Assembly: GCA_031277355.1 (NCBI GenBank)
Contig: JAITMN010000319.1
Span: 1-18,924, forward strand
Direction of reading: 5' to 3'
Length of the DNA stretch: 18,924 nucleotides
Source of the DNA: Nevskiaceae bacterium
GTDB lineage: Bacteria; Pseudomonadota; Gammaproteobacteria; Steroidobacterales; Steroidobacteraceae
In this document: positions 1-7,123 of the stretch, in pieces
Numbering within the stretch: position 1 is the stretch's first letter
Layout of the letters: every line of letters starts with the position of its first letter
Program-made: the position numbers and the translations under genes
The notes under the pieces: model-generated
Databases searched by the model: none
What the model was told of the DNA's origin: nothing
The model's input: only the letters and a program-made list of their open reading frames with translations

Positions 1-222
1 GGTTCGTGGCCGGATGTGAGGGAGTCGCCGGGCATGCGCGTGGACTTCGTGGCCCGCGAAGCGGTGAGCCTGTTCAATCAGAGCATGGAACTGAAGCTGG
101 AAGTGCGCAATATCTTCGCTCAGGGCTACAGCGAGTTCCAGAAGCGCGAGGGCAACCGGATTTACTACAACAAGTACGACGTGGGCACGAGCGTCGCGCT
201 GTCGCTGAACCTGATGTTCTAG
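1..222 (+). CDS. TonB-dependent receptor, C-terminal end (5' truncated by window)
   Basis: The frame is open from base 1 and ends at TAG 220-222, giving the last 73 residues of a protein that starts outside the window. The segment has the alternating pattern of outer-membrane beta strands. It holds the phrase LEVRNIFAQGYSEFQ, typical of the last strands of TonB-dependent receptors (a 'xNxF' turn), and ends in ALSLNLMF, with the terminal Phe recognised by the BAM machinery. Such receptors import large or scarce ligands across the outer membrane using TonB energy. The gene converges on the NTF2-fold operon, which suggests but does not prove a shared substrate. The plug domain and TonB box are not visible, so the ligand class cannot be judged. 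Confidence 0.7.
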   Translation, partial: GSWPDVRESPGMRVDFVAREAVSLFNQSMELKLEVRNIFAQGYSEFQKREGNRIYYNKYDVGTSVALSLNLMF

Positions 223-246
223 CGATCAGCGCTGCGCTCGTGACCG

Positions 247-273
247 CCCCGTTACCGCTGGCCGGTAACGGGG
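247..273. terminator. Perfect 11-bp stem-loop between convergent genes
   Basis: CCCCGTTACCG (247-257) and CGGTAACGGGG (263-273) are exact reverse complements around the 5-base loop CTGGC. The structure sits 25 bp after the receptor stop and contains the stop codon (252-254) and last codons of the minus-strand three-unit gene. Its symmetry allows it to act in both directions. There is no clear U-tract on either side, so it may be a U-poor intrinsic terminator or an mRNA 3'-end stabiliser. Confidence 0.6.
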
Positions 274-2273
274 TTGGCGTAGTGATAGGGCGGCAGAAAG
301 TTCTTCGGATACATGACGAACGGACTGCTGGGCGGCAGGTCCGGCGGATTGGAGTCCGTGATGCCCGGCGGATCGCGCTGCGCCAAGTCCTTCCAGCCCA
401 GATCGTAGGGCGCGAAGTAGGAGTTCATCACGCGGTCGTGCTTGAACATCCACACGCCGTCGATCTTCTCGAAGGTGTTTTCATACACGCCGCCCATCCA
501 CTGCCCGGCGCGCTGGTAGTTGCCCAGCATCGACATCGCACGCGAGCGAAGGTGGGCGGTCTTGCCATCGGCTTCGATGTGGATCACCGGTTGGAACTGC
601 ATGTGATTGTGCAGCACGCCGTCGTCGAGTCCGGCCTGACCATACAGATTCAGGTTGCGGCGCACGGCAGGGCGGCCCACATACACGCCGCGCATCGCAA
701 TCTCGATGGTGCCGTCTTCGGCAAAGAGCCCGGCCAGTTCATCCCATAGCAGCGTGGCCAGGTAGTAGCCGTAGACGCGCTGAAGGGTATCGATCTGCGC
801 GCGGTCTTCCAGTGCGCCGATGCGCTGATTGAGTGCAGCAAGCTGAGCGCCGGCGTCGGCCGGCGATGACGCGCTGGCCTCTGCCGTCTGCATTGCACTT
901 TGCTGCGATGCGCCGGCGTCGCGCACCGGATGCGCATAGTGATAGGGCGTGATGAACGCCTGATCGTAACGGCTCGACGGACCTTCGGGCGCAACATCGG
1001 GTTTGGCGGCAGCATCGAACTGCGAGCGCGCCAGCGAAGTCTTGCCCCAGCCCTTGTCGTAGGGCGTGTTCATCGTCGGGTACAGATGCAGACGGCGAAT
1101 TTTCCACACGCCGTTCTCGCGTGCGTACTCGTTTTCGTAGATGCCGGTTCCCCATTCGTGAAACTTGCCGAATTGCGCCAGTTGCGCGAACAGATGCCAG
1201 CGCCCGCGCGCGCTCTGGTCGTCGTCGGCCACATTGACAATGGGTTGCAACAGCATGTGATCGTAGAGCCGGCCTTCCTGCAAGCCTTCGGGTCCGGTGG
1301 ACAGCAGATAACGCAGCACACCTTCCGGCCCGCGCCAGGTGCCCAGACCCTGAACCGTCAACTCCGCATCCGCGGTGAACAGCGCGGCGGCCTGTTGCCA
1401 CTGGCTCTTGTCGATGTAGTAGCCGTAGATGCGTTGCAGGTTTTCGATGGCGTCCAGCGAGGCGATGCGATCCACTTCGGCGCTGAGTTTGGCGATGCGA
1501 TCATGCAGTTGCCCTTCCGACAGCGCTGCGGCGTCGGTGGGCAGCGCAATCGGCAGCAGGCGCGGCGGCTGCAGACCCCGAAAGTGAAAGGGCGGCGTGA
1601 ACGCGCTGGGCCAGGTTTTGTATTCGACCGTGGTGGGCGCGTCCGGCTTCATCGACGCGCTGACGAAATGCCCGCCGTTGTCGTCGGCATGCTTGGCCCA
1701 GCCGCCTTCAAAGGGAACATGCAGCGTCTGGAACCAGTGCAGGCTGCGGATTTTCCACACGCCGTTTTCTTTCACATAGCTGTTCTCGCTGGGGCCTTCG
1801 CCCCATTGCGCACCCTTGCCGAGTTGCCCCTGAAGCAGAATGTCGCGCCAGGTGCCGCGAGCGGTGAGGCCGTCGGCATCCATCGTGATCACCGGCATCG
1901 TTTGAATGTGCTCGTTCAACTGACCCGGCGCAAGGCCGTTGCGTCCATTGCCCATGGCGTGCAGGTATTCGCGGATGCGATCCTGACCGCGATAGACGCC
2001 ATCCAGACCAAATTCCAATGTCGCATCGCCGGCGAACAGATCGGCGGCTTCGTCCCATTGGCCTTCGTCGAGATAGTAGCCCCAGGCCCGTTGCAGCTTG
2101 CGGATGGCGTGAATATCGGCAAGGCGCGTCTGGCGTTGTTCCAGTTGCGTCAACTGCGCCGACAACGCGCGCTGCGCGGCTTGCCGCTCGGCCTCAGAGG
2201 GACCACCGCCGCCACAACCGGCAAGGCATAGCGTTGCGCCAAGCGCCACACCAACGATGATGCGCGCGCTCAT
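252..2273 (-). CDS. Putative lipoprotein with three tandem NTF2/SnoaL-like repeat units
   Basis: This is a 673-residue exported protein. The start at ATG 2273 overlaps the previous stop as ATGA, with GGTGAG upstream. The N-terminus is a lipoprotein signal with lipobox LAGC (Cys20) followed by a GGGG linker. Three repeat units follow, at about 40-235, 255-452 and 478-673. Each has a short charged helix, an NTF2-like fold with a (Y/W)GYY...LF..D(A/G) motif, an H-containing stretch before PVI/PIV, a G-x-x-EN-x-(Y/F) to GVW segment, and a closing (T/P)P(Y/F)H(Y/F) motif. Unit 3 has YLA where others have YxD. NTF2-fold families include isomerases, dehydratases, lyases and pure binding proteins, so the activity is unknown. 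It probably acts in the periplasm, anchored to a membrane. It is the last gene of the operon. Confidence 0.85.
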   Translation of the reverse strand: MSARIIVGVALGATLCLAGCGGGGPSEAERQAAQRALSAQLTQLEQRQTRLADIHAIRKLQRAWGYYLDEGQWDEAADLFAGDATLEFGLDGVYRGQDRIREYLHAMGNGRNGLAPGQLNEHIQTMPVITMDADGLTARGTWRDILLQGQLGKGAQWGEGPSENSYVKENGVWKIRSLHWFQTLHVPFEGGWAKHADDNGGHFVSASMKPDAPTTVEYKTWPSAFTPPFHFRGLQPPRLLPIALPTDAAALSEGQLHDRIAKLSAEVDRIASLDAIENLQRIYGYYIDKSQWQQAAALFTADAELTVQGLGTWRGPEGVLRYLLSTGPEGLQEGRLYDHMLLQPIVNVADDDQSARGRWHLFAQLAQFGKFHEWGTGIYENEYARENGVWKIRRLHLYPTMNTPYDKGWGKTSLARSQFDAAAKPDVAPEGPSSRYDQAFITPYHYAHPVRDAGASQQSAMQTAEASASSPADAGAQLAALNQRIGALEDRAQIDTLQRVYGYYLATLLWDELAGLFAEDGTIEIAMRGVYVGRPAVRRNLNLYGQAGLDDGVLHNHMQFQPVIHIEADGKTAHLRSRAMSMLGNYQRAGQWMGGVYENTFEKIDGVWMFKHDRVMNSYFAPYDLGWKDLAQRDPPGITDSNPPDLPPSSPFVMYPKNFLPPYHYANPVTGQR

Positions 2274-3646
2274 TTTCCGCTCACCGGGTTGCGATAATGG
2301 AAGGGCGGCACGAACACCTCCGGATACGGCCCATACTTCACCGACTGCGGCAGATCGGGCGGATAACCGGGGAAGTAACTCATCATCGGCAGCGAACGCT
2401 TGCCCCAGCCTTCTTCGTAGGTGGTGTAGAAGGTTTGATAACCGGCCAGACTCTGGTACTTCCATACCCCGTTCTCCTTTACGAACGTGTTTTCATACAC
2501 GCCATCGCCCCATTGTGCGCCTTCGTTCTTGCGACCGAACATCACCAGCAGCCGTGCGCGAATCTGCGCGCTGTTGCCATCGGGGGATATCGTCACCACC
2601 GGCTGCAATTGCATGTGGTTGAACAATGTGTCGTCGGTGGGCACGCCCAGACGTCGCATGTATTCATACACGCGCTCGCGGCCAATGAACACGCCACGGC
2701 CGAGAATTTCCAGCGTGGAGTTTTCGGCAAACAGCGCGGAGATGGCGTCCTGCTGGGATTTGTCCGCGTAGTAGCCGTAGGTGTTTTCCAGCCGCTCCAC
2801 GTCTTCGGTGGCGCGCAGCCGTTGCAGTTTCAGTTCCAGTGCGCGCACCTGCGCTTCCAGATCGGCCACGGTTTGCGCGGCGTTTTCGCCCGCGCGCGCG
2901 GCGTCTTGCGGGGCAAGGCGGTAGTTGTCGCGCGCCGGGTTGCCGTAGTGCATTTTGGCTTCAAAGGCCACGGGCCAGCCGGGCATCGGCGACTTGTTCG
3001 GCTGATCGGGCTTGGCGGTGGACTTGCCATAGCGCGCGTTCAGTTGCGGCGTTGCGCGTGTCCAGCCCGCTTCATAGGGCGCGTAGAACTTCACCGACAG
3101 ATGCAGGCGGTGAATTTTCCATACGCCGTCCTGTTTCACATACTCGTTCTCGTAGATGCCTGCGCCCCAGTTGCCCTGCACGCCGAGTTGACCATCCTCC
3201 AGCATCAACCGCCAGCGCGCACGCGCCGACTGACCATCATTCGACAGCGTGATCACCGGCGAAAGCTGGAAGTGATTGTTCAACTGACCCTCAGCCAGCC
3301 CCTGTTTGCCCCCGGTGAGGCCCAGCAGATACTTGCGGATGCTGGCCTTGCCGATGAAGCGGCCCTGTGCGCCCACTTCCAATTGCGCATCGTCGGTGAA
3401 CAGGTCGATGACCTGATCCCACAGCGCCTTGTCGAAGTAGTAGCCGTAGACTTGTTGCAGATTGCGCAGTTCGTCGTAGTCGGCGAGGCGGTTGGCCTGA
3501 TGATCGATCCCGGCGACGCGGTCGGCGGCGCTGGCGATGCGTGCCGCCAGTTCAGGGGAGGGTGGCGGGGGAGCCGCGGCAAAGGTGGTTGCTGCAAAGG
3601 TGCAAGCCGCGATCAGCAGCGCGGCGCTGGCGATGGAGCGCTTCAC
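2270..3646 (-). CDS. Exported protein with two tandem NTF2/SnoaL-like repeat units
   Basis: This is a 458-residue protein. I chose GTG 3646, which overlaps the upstream stop as GTGA and is preceded by a GGGGGTGG stretch. It leaves MKRS plus a hydrophobic segment, a good export signal. Cleavage may be by signal peptidase I after about Ala24, or by lipoprotein signal peptidase at Cys15 (IAAC). Two units follow, at about 45-240 and 258-458. YGYYFD (68-73) and YGYYAD (290-295) mark the first helix of each. NNHFQLSPVI and FNHMQLQPVV carry the conserved His, and YENEYVKQDGVWK and YENTFVKENGVWK the last strands. Unit 1 ends in a degraded KMHYGNPARD, unit 2 in PPFHYRNPVSG. The ligand or reaction is unknown. 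It lies between its one-unit and three-unit paralogues with 4-bp overlaps on both sides. Confidence 0.85.
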   Translation of the reverse strand: MKRSIASAALLIAACTFAATTFAAAPPPPSPELAARIASAADRVAGIDHQANRLADYDELRNLQQVYGYYFDKALWDQVIDLFTDDAQLEVGAQGRFIGKASIRKYLLGLTGGKQGLAEGQLNNHFQLSPVITLSNDGQSARARWRLMLEDGQLGVQGNWGAGIYENEYVKQDGVWKIHRLHLSVKFYAPYEAGWTRATPQLNARYGKSTAKPDQPNKSPMPGWPVAFEAKMHYGNPARDNYRLAPQDAARAGENAAQTVADLEAQVRALELKLQRLRATEDVERLENTYGYYADKSQQDAISALFAENSTLEILGRGVFIGRERVYEYMRRLGVPTDDTLFNHMQLQPVVTISPDGNSAQIRARLLVMFGRKNEGAQWGDGVYENTFVKENGVWKYQSLAGYQTFYTTYEEGWGKRSLPMMSYFPGYPPDLPQSVKYGPYPEVFVPPFHYRNPVSGK

Positions 3647-4437
3647 TTGGCCACCCCCGAAGCAGGACGATCCCAGGCAACGGGCAGACCCGTTATCGGA
3701 TTGAAGTAGTGATACGGCGGCAGGAAGAACGTGGGAAAGGCTTTGTATTCGATGCTTGGTGGCCGGTCGGGAGGCAACTGCGGCAGCGGACCTTCGGCCG
3801 GATTTGGGGCCTTGTGCCAGCCCTGATCGTAGGAGGCATCGACGGTGGTGTACCAGTGCAGCTTTGCGATGCGCCACACGCCGCCTTCCTTCACATACTC
3901 GTTTTCATACGGCCCTTCGATCCAGCGGCCATCTTGACCGGCGCGGCCGGCCATCACCAGCGAACGCCAGCGGCCCTTGGCGGTTTGACCATCGGCGGCC
4001 ACATGCACCACGCCCTGCATCGTCGGGGTTTCGCGCAGCAGACCGGAGCCGGCCTTCACGCCCAGCGCATCGAGAAAGGCTTCGATGCGCGCACGGCCCA
4101 GATACACGCCTTGCTGCGCGAATTCGATGGACGCCTGCGGCTGATCGGAAAACAGCGCGGCGGCTTCACCGGCCATGCCTTCGCTGATGTAGTGCCCGAA
4201 GGACTGTTGCAGCCTTTCGATGGCCTTCATGTCTTCGATCAGATTCACTTCGCGTTGCAGCGAGGCGATTTTCATTTCCAGCAGCGCGACACGCCGGTCG
4301 TCGGTGAACAGGCGGCTGTCGGAGATAATGGGATCGGCGGCCATCGCGGGCAATGCAGCGGCCAGCGCGAGCACGGGCAGCGCGGCAAGCCTCATCGGGC
4401 GGCGGCGTTGAAGGAGACGGGAAATACGGGCAGTCAT
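3643..4437 (-). CDS. Exported protein with a single NTF2/SnoaL-like unit
   Basis: This is a 264-residue protein starting at ATG 4437 with GGAG six bases upstream. A long basic N-region (RRR) and the stretch LAALPVLALAAALPAMA give a signal peptide likely cut after Ala33; Met15 is an alternative start with a shorter signal. A heptad-like helix at about 48-78 precedes one NTF2-like unit (about 70-200). The EGPYENEYVKEGGVWRI segment lies at 174-190, and the tail has PPYHYFNPITG at 240-250. The first-helix motif is FGHYIS instead of YGYYxD, and the position matching the conserved His of the paralogues is Thr, so this copy may have lost catalysis and serve in binding or assembly. It ends in a GTGA overlap with the two-unit gene. 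Confidence 0.83.
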   Translation of the reverse strand: MTARISRLLQRRRPMRLAALPVLALAAALPAMAADPIISDSRLFTDDRRVALLEMKIASLQREVNLIEDMKAIERLQQSFGHYISEGMAGEAAALFSDQPQASIEFAQQGVYLGRARIEAFLDALGVKAGSGLLRETPTMQGVVHVAADGQTAKGRWRSLVMAGRAGQDGRWIEGPYENEYVKEGGVWRIAKLHWYTTVDASYDQGWHKAPNPAEGPLPQLPPDRPPSIEYKAFPTFFLPPYHYFNPITGLPVAWDRPASGVAK

Positions 4438-4443
4438 GGGTTG

Positions 4444-4447
4444 CTCC
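4444..4447 (-). promoter_or_regulatory. Ribosome binding site of the one-unit NTF2 gene
   Basis: GGAG on the minus strand lies six bases before ATG 4437, in the 13-bp gap after the 68-residue gene. It supports Met1 over the internal Met15 as the start. Confidence 0.6.
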
Positions 4448-4450
4448 GGA

Positions 4451-4657
4451 TCAGCGTTTGCGAAAGGGTAACGTCAACAGAAAGAAAAACAGGCTCGGCG
4501 TGAGCAGTTTCAGTGCATCGCGGGCGGCGGCGGCGTCGAGCCTTGCATTCAAGGGCATCGCGCCAAAGGCTTTGCCGCGAATCACGAGGCTGTTGCCATC
4601 GCGTTCCAGCGCCATGATGCTCATCAACTCGCCGCCATCGGTGGACTTCAATTTCAC
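4451..4657 (-). CDS. Small protein of unknown function coupled to the FAD oxidoreductase
   Basis: This is a 68-residue protein starting at GTG 4657, which overlaps the oxidoreductase stop as GTGA; AGGGG upstream can serve as ribosome binding site. The first half (MKLKSTDGGELMSIMALERD, then NSLVIRGKAFGAMPLNARL) looks like a small beta-rich segment. Next comes a helix AAAARDALKLL and a short hydrophobic tail LFFFLLTLPF ending in RKR. The tail could associate with the membrane but is short for a transmembrane helix. I do not recognise a characterised family. The start overlap and placement between two genes of one operon argue that it is real and made together with the oxidoreductase, perhaps as an accessory subunit, which is inference. 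Confidence 0.65.
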   Translation of the reverse strand: MKLKSTDGGELMSIMALERDGNSLVIRGKAFGAMPLNARLDAAAARDALKLLTPSLFFFLLTLPFRKR

Positions 4658-6219
4658 TTCACGCGCCCCTGGCGTTCGAAGTCCATGCCGAGAGTTTCAA
4701 ATATCTTCATCGCGGTGGCGCGGCCCGCGCCGAACACGCCGCCGCCGGGATGCTGGAACGGACCCACGAGGTACAGACGATCCACACCGGGCACGGTGTA
4801 ATTGCCCAGGTCCGGCGTGGGGCGATGCGCGCCGGATTGGTAGTTGTTGAACGCGATGCCGTGCAGATCGCCACGGCGGAAGCTGGGGCTGGTGCGTTCC
4901 ATGTCGAGGGGGCTGTCGATGTGCCGTTGCAGGATCAGGCCGTCGATGTTCTTCACGAAGCGGCCAAGGTGCTTGAGCATGCGGTCGGCGTAGTCGTTTT
5001 TCGTGTCGTCCCAACTGCGGCCATCGGGCCGTTGATACGGCGCGTAATCCCACAGGTGCATGATGGCCTTGCCGGGCGGACAGCGCGACGGATCGAACTG
5101 CGTGAGCGAGCCGACGCCCAGCAGCGGATAGGGCATGAACTGCCCGAAGCGCAGTTCATCGAAGGTGCGGCGCATCGTTTCATAGCTGTTGGGCAGCATT
5201 TCCACCATCACCGAGTCGGTGCGATCGGCAGTGTGGAATTGCAGCGGACCATCAAGCGCAGCGTGAATCGTGATGCAGGCGGCGGGCGTGATATGCGTGG
5301 CTTCAGCATCGGCGCGCACGACGGCGGGCAGATTCTCGACGATGCCGCCGAGCAGATGCGGATGGATCGCGCCGATCACCGCATCGCTGGCTTCATACAC
5401 ACGGCCATCGACGGTTTCGGCCGACACCGCGCGGCCATTGCGCGTGTGGATCGCGGCGACGTCGGCGTTGGCGATCACCTCGCCGCCATGATCTCGGATG
5501 CAGGCCACCAGCGCGTTGGTGAGCTGCCCCGCGCCGCCCTTGGCGACACCAAAACCATAGGCTTCGAGAAAGCCCAGAAACACATACACGCCAATGGCGG
5601 TGGCTTTTTCATCGGGCGAGACCAGATTTTCGCCGGCCACGCGCGCAAAGTGCATCTGCACGCGCTCGTTCTCGAACAGATCGTTCAGATGATCGTGCGT
5701 GCTGGTTTCCATCACGCGCCAGATATGCCGGCCTTCGCGGCTCTGATCGAACATCGCATGCGTTGCGCCGGTGGGTGCGGGCGGGGAATACAGCGAGGAG
5801 GCGATCATCGGCAGCCACTCGGCAGCCTGCTTCGACAGACGCAGGAAAGCATCGGCGTCTTTCTTCGAGAACTTGGCGATCTCGGCGGCCGAGCGTTCGC
5901 GGTCGCGGAACAGCCGCAGCGTTTGACCATCCTCGAACACCGACATCATCGGCGATTCGGGGAAGATGTATTGCAGCCCGTAGCGGGACTTGAGCTTCAG
6001 GTCATCGTTCTTCAGCAGCGGGTTGCCCTGAATGAAGATGTGACTCATCGAGTGCTGGTCGTGCATGAACCCCGGCAGCGTCAACTCGCGGCTGACCACG
6101 CCGCCGCCGAACCAGGCGTTGCGTTCCAGTACCACGACCTTCTTGCCCGCCGCTGCCAGATATGCCGCAGCGACCAGGCCATTGTGCCCGGACCCCACGG
6201 CGACGATGTCTGCCGTCAT
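4654..6219 (-). CDS. CrtI/PYROXD2-like FAD-dependent oxidoreductase
   Basis: This is a 521-residue flavoprotein of the phytoene-desaturase-like NAD(P)/FAD oxidoreductase group. The N-terminal Rossmann motif AVGSGHNGLVAAAYLAAAGK (7-26) and VVVLERN (28-34) bind the FAD adenine part. The C-terminal GPFQHPGGGVFGAGRA (about 486-501) is the typical family end that closes the FAD site. No signal peptide is seen, so it should be cytosolic. Members oxidise or desaturate hydrophobic compounds; the substrate is unknown. I chose ATG 6219 because the Rossmann strand starts just after it and GAG lies close upstream. In-frame ATGs at 6240 and 6249 would add 7 or 10 residues. It is the first gene of the minus-strand operon. 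It is probably not a carotenoid enzyme, since no other carotenoid gene is present. Confidence 0.85.
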   Translation of the reverse strand: MTADIVAVGSGHNGLVAAAYLAAAGKKVVVLERNAWFGGGVVSRELTLPGFMHDQHSMSHIFIQGNPLLKNDDLKLKSRYGLQYIFPESPMMSVFEDGQTLRLFRDRERSAAEIAKFSKKDADAFLRLSKQAAEWLPMIASSLYSPPAPTGATHAMFDQSREGRHIWRVMETSTHDHLNDLFENERVQMHFARVAGENLVSPDEKATAIGVYVFLGFLEAYGFGVAKGGAGQLTNALVACIRDHGGEVIANADVAAIHTRNGRAVSAETVDGRVYEASDAVIGAIHPHLLGGIVENLPAVVRADAEATHITPAACITIHAALDGPLQFHTADRTDSVMVEMLPNSYETMRRTFDELRFGQFMPYPLLGVGSLTQFDPSRCPPGKAIMHLWDYAPYQRPDGRSWDDTKNDYADRMLKHLGRFVKNIDGLILQRHIDSPLDMERTSPSFRRGDLHGIAFNNYQSGAHRPTPDLGNYTVPGVDRLYLVGPFQHPGGGVFGAGRATAMKIFETLGMDFERQGRVK

Positions 6220-6292
6220 CTTGCTCAATTCATCCCCCATTTGCCGCATCTTTGAAGCGCGGCGGCCTCGCCTATATTACGATCAAAGCCCG
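6220..6292. promoter_or_regulatory. Divergent intergenic region with a possible plus-strand promoter
   Basis: This short region lies between the two divergent operons. On the plus strand TTGAAG (6252-6257) and TATTAC (6275-6280) are 17 bp apart, each matching the sigma70 consensus at four of six positions. Transcription would begin near 6287, leaving only a few bases before ATG 6293. The segment CTATATTACG is the only AT-rich patch. No convincing minus-strand -35/-10 pair or operator palindrome was found. Confidence 0.3.
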
Positions 6293-7081
6293 ATGGACAT
6301 GCGCTATCAAATCTTCGCCATTGCCTACGGCCACCTGGAGCGTACCGCCCGCCACAATTTCCTGGGCGGCGACCCGCACGACGGGCCGATGCCGCTGGCG
6401 TACTACGTCTGGCTGATCCGGGGCGGTGATCGCAGCTTTCTGCTCGACACCGGCTTTGATGCGCCCACGGGCGCGGCGCGCGGACGGCAACTGGTGCGTC
6501 CGGTGGAGCGGGGGCTGCGCGCGGTGGGCGTCGAGCCGCAGGACATCCGCGACGTCATCATCAGCCACATGCACTACGACCACGCGGGCAATCACGAGCT
6601 GTTCCCGAATGCGCGCTATCACGTGCAGGATGCTGAAATGGCCTATTGCACGGGCCGCGCGATGCGTCACGGCGCGCTGCGCGGGGCCTACGAAGTGGGC
6701 GATGTGCAGCAGATGGTGGGGCGGGTGTTCGCCGACCGCGTGGTGTTTCACGATGGTGAGTCGGCGCTTGCGCCGGGGTTGACGCTGCATCGCGTGGGCG
6801 GCCACACGCGCGGCCTGCAGGTGGTGCGCGTGCGCACGGCGCGCGGCTGGGTGGTGCTGGCCTCCGATGCGGCGCATTTTTACGCCAATTGGCGGCAGCG
6901 CCGGCCTTTCCCGATTGTTGATGACGTCAGCGCTTATCTTGACGCCTACGACGTGATCGAGGCCCTTGCCGACTCGCCCGAGCATGTGATTCCGGGCCAC
7001 GATCCGCTGGTGCTGGCGCGTTATCCATTGGCAGTTCCCGGCGTCAGCGATATTGTGCGCGTAGACCTGCCACCGCGCTGA
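6293..7081 (+). CDS. MBL-fold metallo-hydrolase, N-acyl-homoserine-lactonase-like
   Basis: This is a 262-residue metallo-beta-lactamase-fold hydrolase. The metal motif HMHYDH is at 92-97, with further ligands likely H171 (GGHTRG), D192 (SDAAHF) and H236 (PGHDP). The LLDTGFD strand (50-56) and the SDAAHFYANW segment resemble the AHL-lactonase (AttM/AiiA-type) branch, whose members open lactone rings using two zinc ions. There is no signal peptide, so it is cytosolic. ATG 6293 was chosen; ATG 6299 is equally possible and neither has a good Shine-Dalgarno site. As first gene of a catabolic-looking operon it more likely hydrolyses a pathway lactone or ester than a quorum signal, since no luxI/luxR-type gene is seen here. 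That choice is inference. Confidence 0.85.
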   Translation: MDMRYQIFAIAYGHLERTARHNFLGGDPHDGPMPLAYYVWLIRGGDRSFLLDTGFDAPTGAARGRQLVRPVERGLRAVGVEPQDIRDVIISHMHYDHAGNHELFPNARYHVQDAEMAYCTGRAMRHGALRGAYEVGDVQQMVGRVFADRVVFHDGESALAPGLTLHRVGGHTRGLQVVRVRTARGWVVLASDAAHFYANWRQRRPFPIVDDVSAYLDAYDVIEALADSPEHVIPGHDPLVLARYPLAVPGVSDIVRVDLPPR

Positions 7082-7110
7082 CAGCGCCCGGAAGCAGGAC
7101 AAGAACTTAC

Positions 7111-7116
7111 GGGGGA
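7111..7116 (+). promoter_or_regulatory. Ribosome binding site that decides a TTG start
   Basis: GGGGGA lies seven bases before TTG 7124. No in-frame ATG or GTG lies between it and the Rossmann strand of the next protein, so TTG is the most credible start. Confidence 0.65.
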
Positions 7117-7123
7117 TTCTTTT

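Noticed and set aside
900..3709. Plus-strand open frames opposite the NTF2 series
   Set aside because: They repeat in parallel only because the minus-strand genes are repeats; translations have no signal, domain or plausible start.
4654..6219. Phytoene desaturase / carotenoid biosynthesis gene
   Set aside because: Only the general CrtI-like fold is shared; no crtB, crtE or crtY neighbour, and the sequence looks closer to the PYROXD2-like branch.
4750..6255. Plus-strand open frame of about 500 codons opposite the FAD oxidoreductase
   Set aside because: Antisense of a gene with clear FAD motifs at both ends; no motif of its own.
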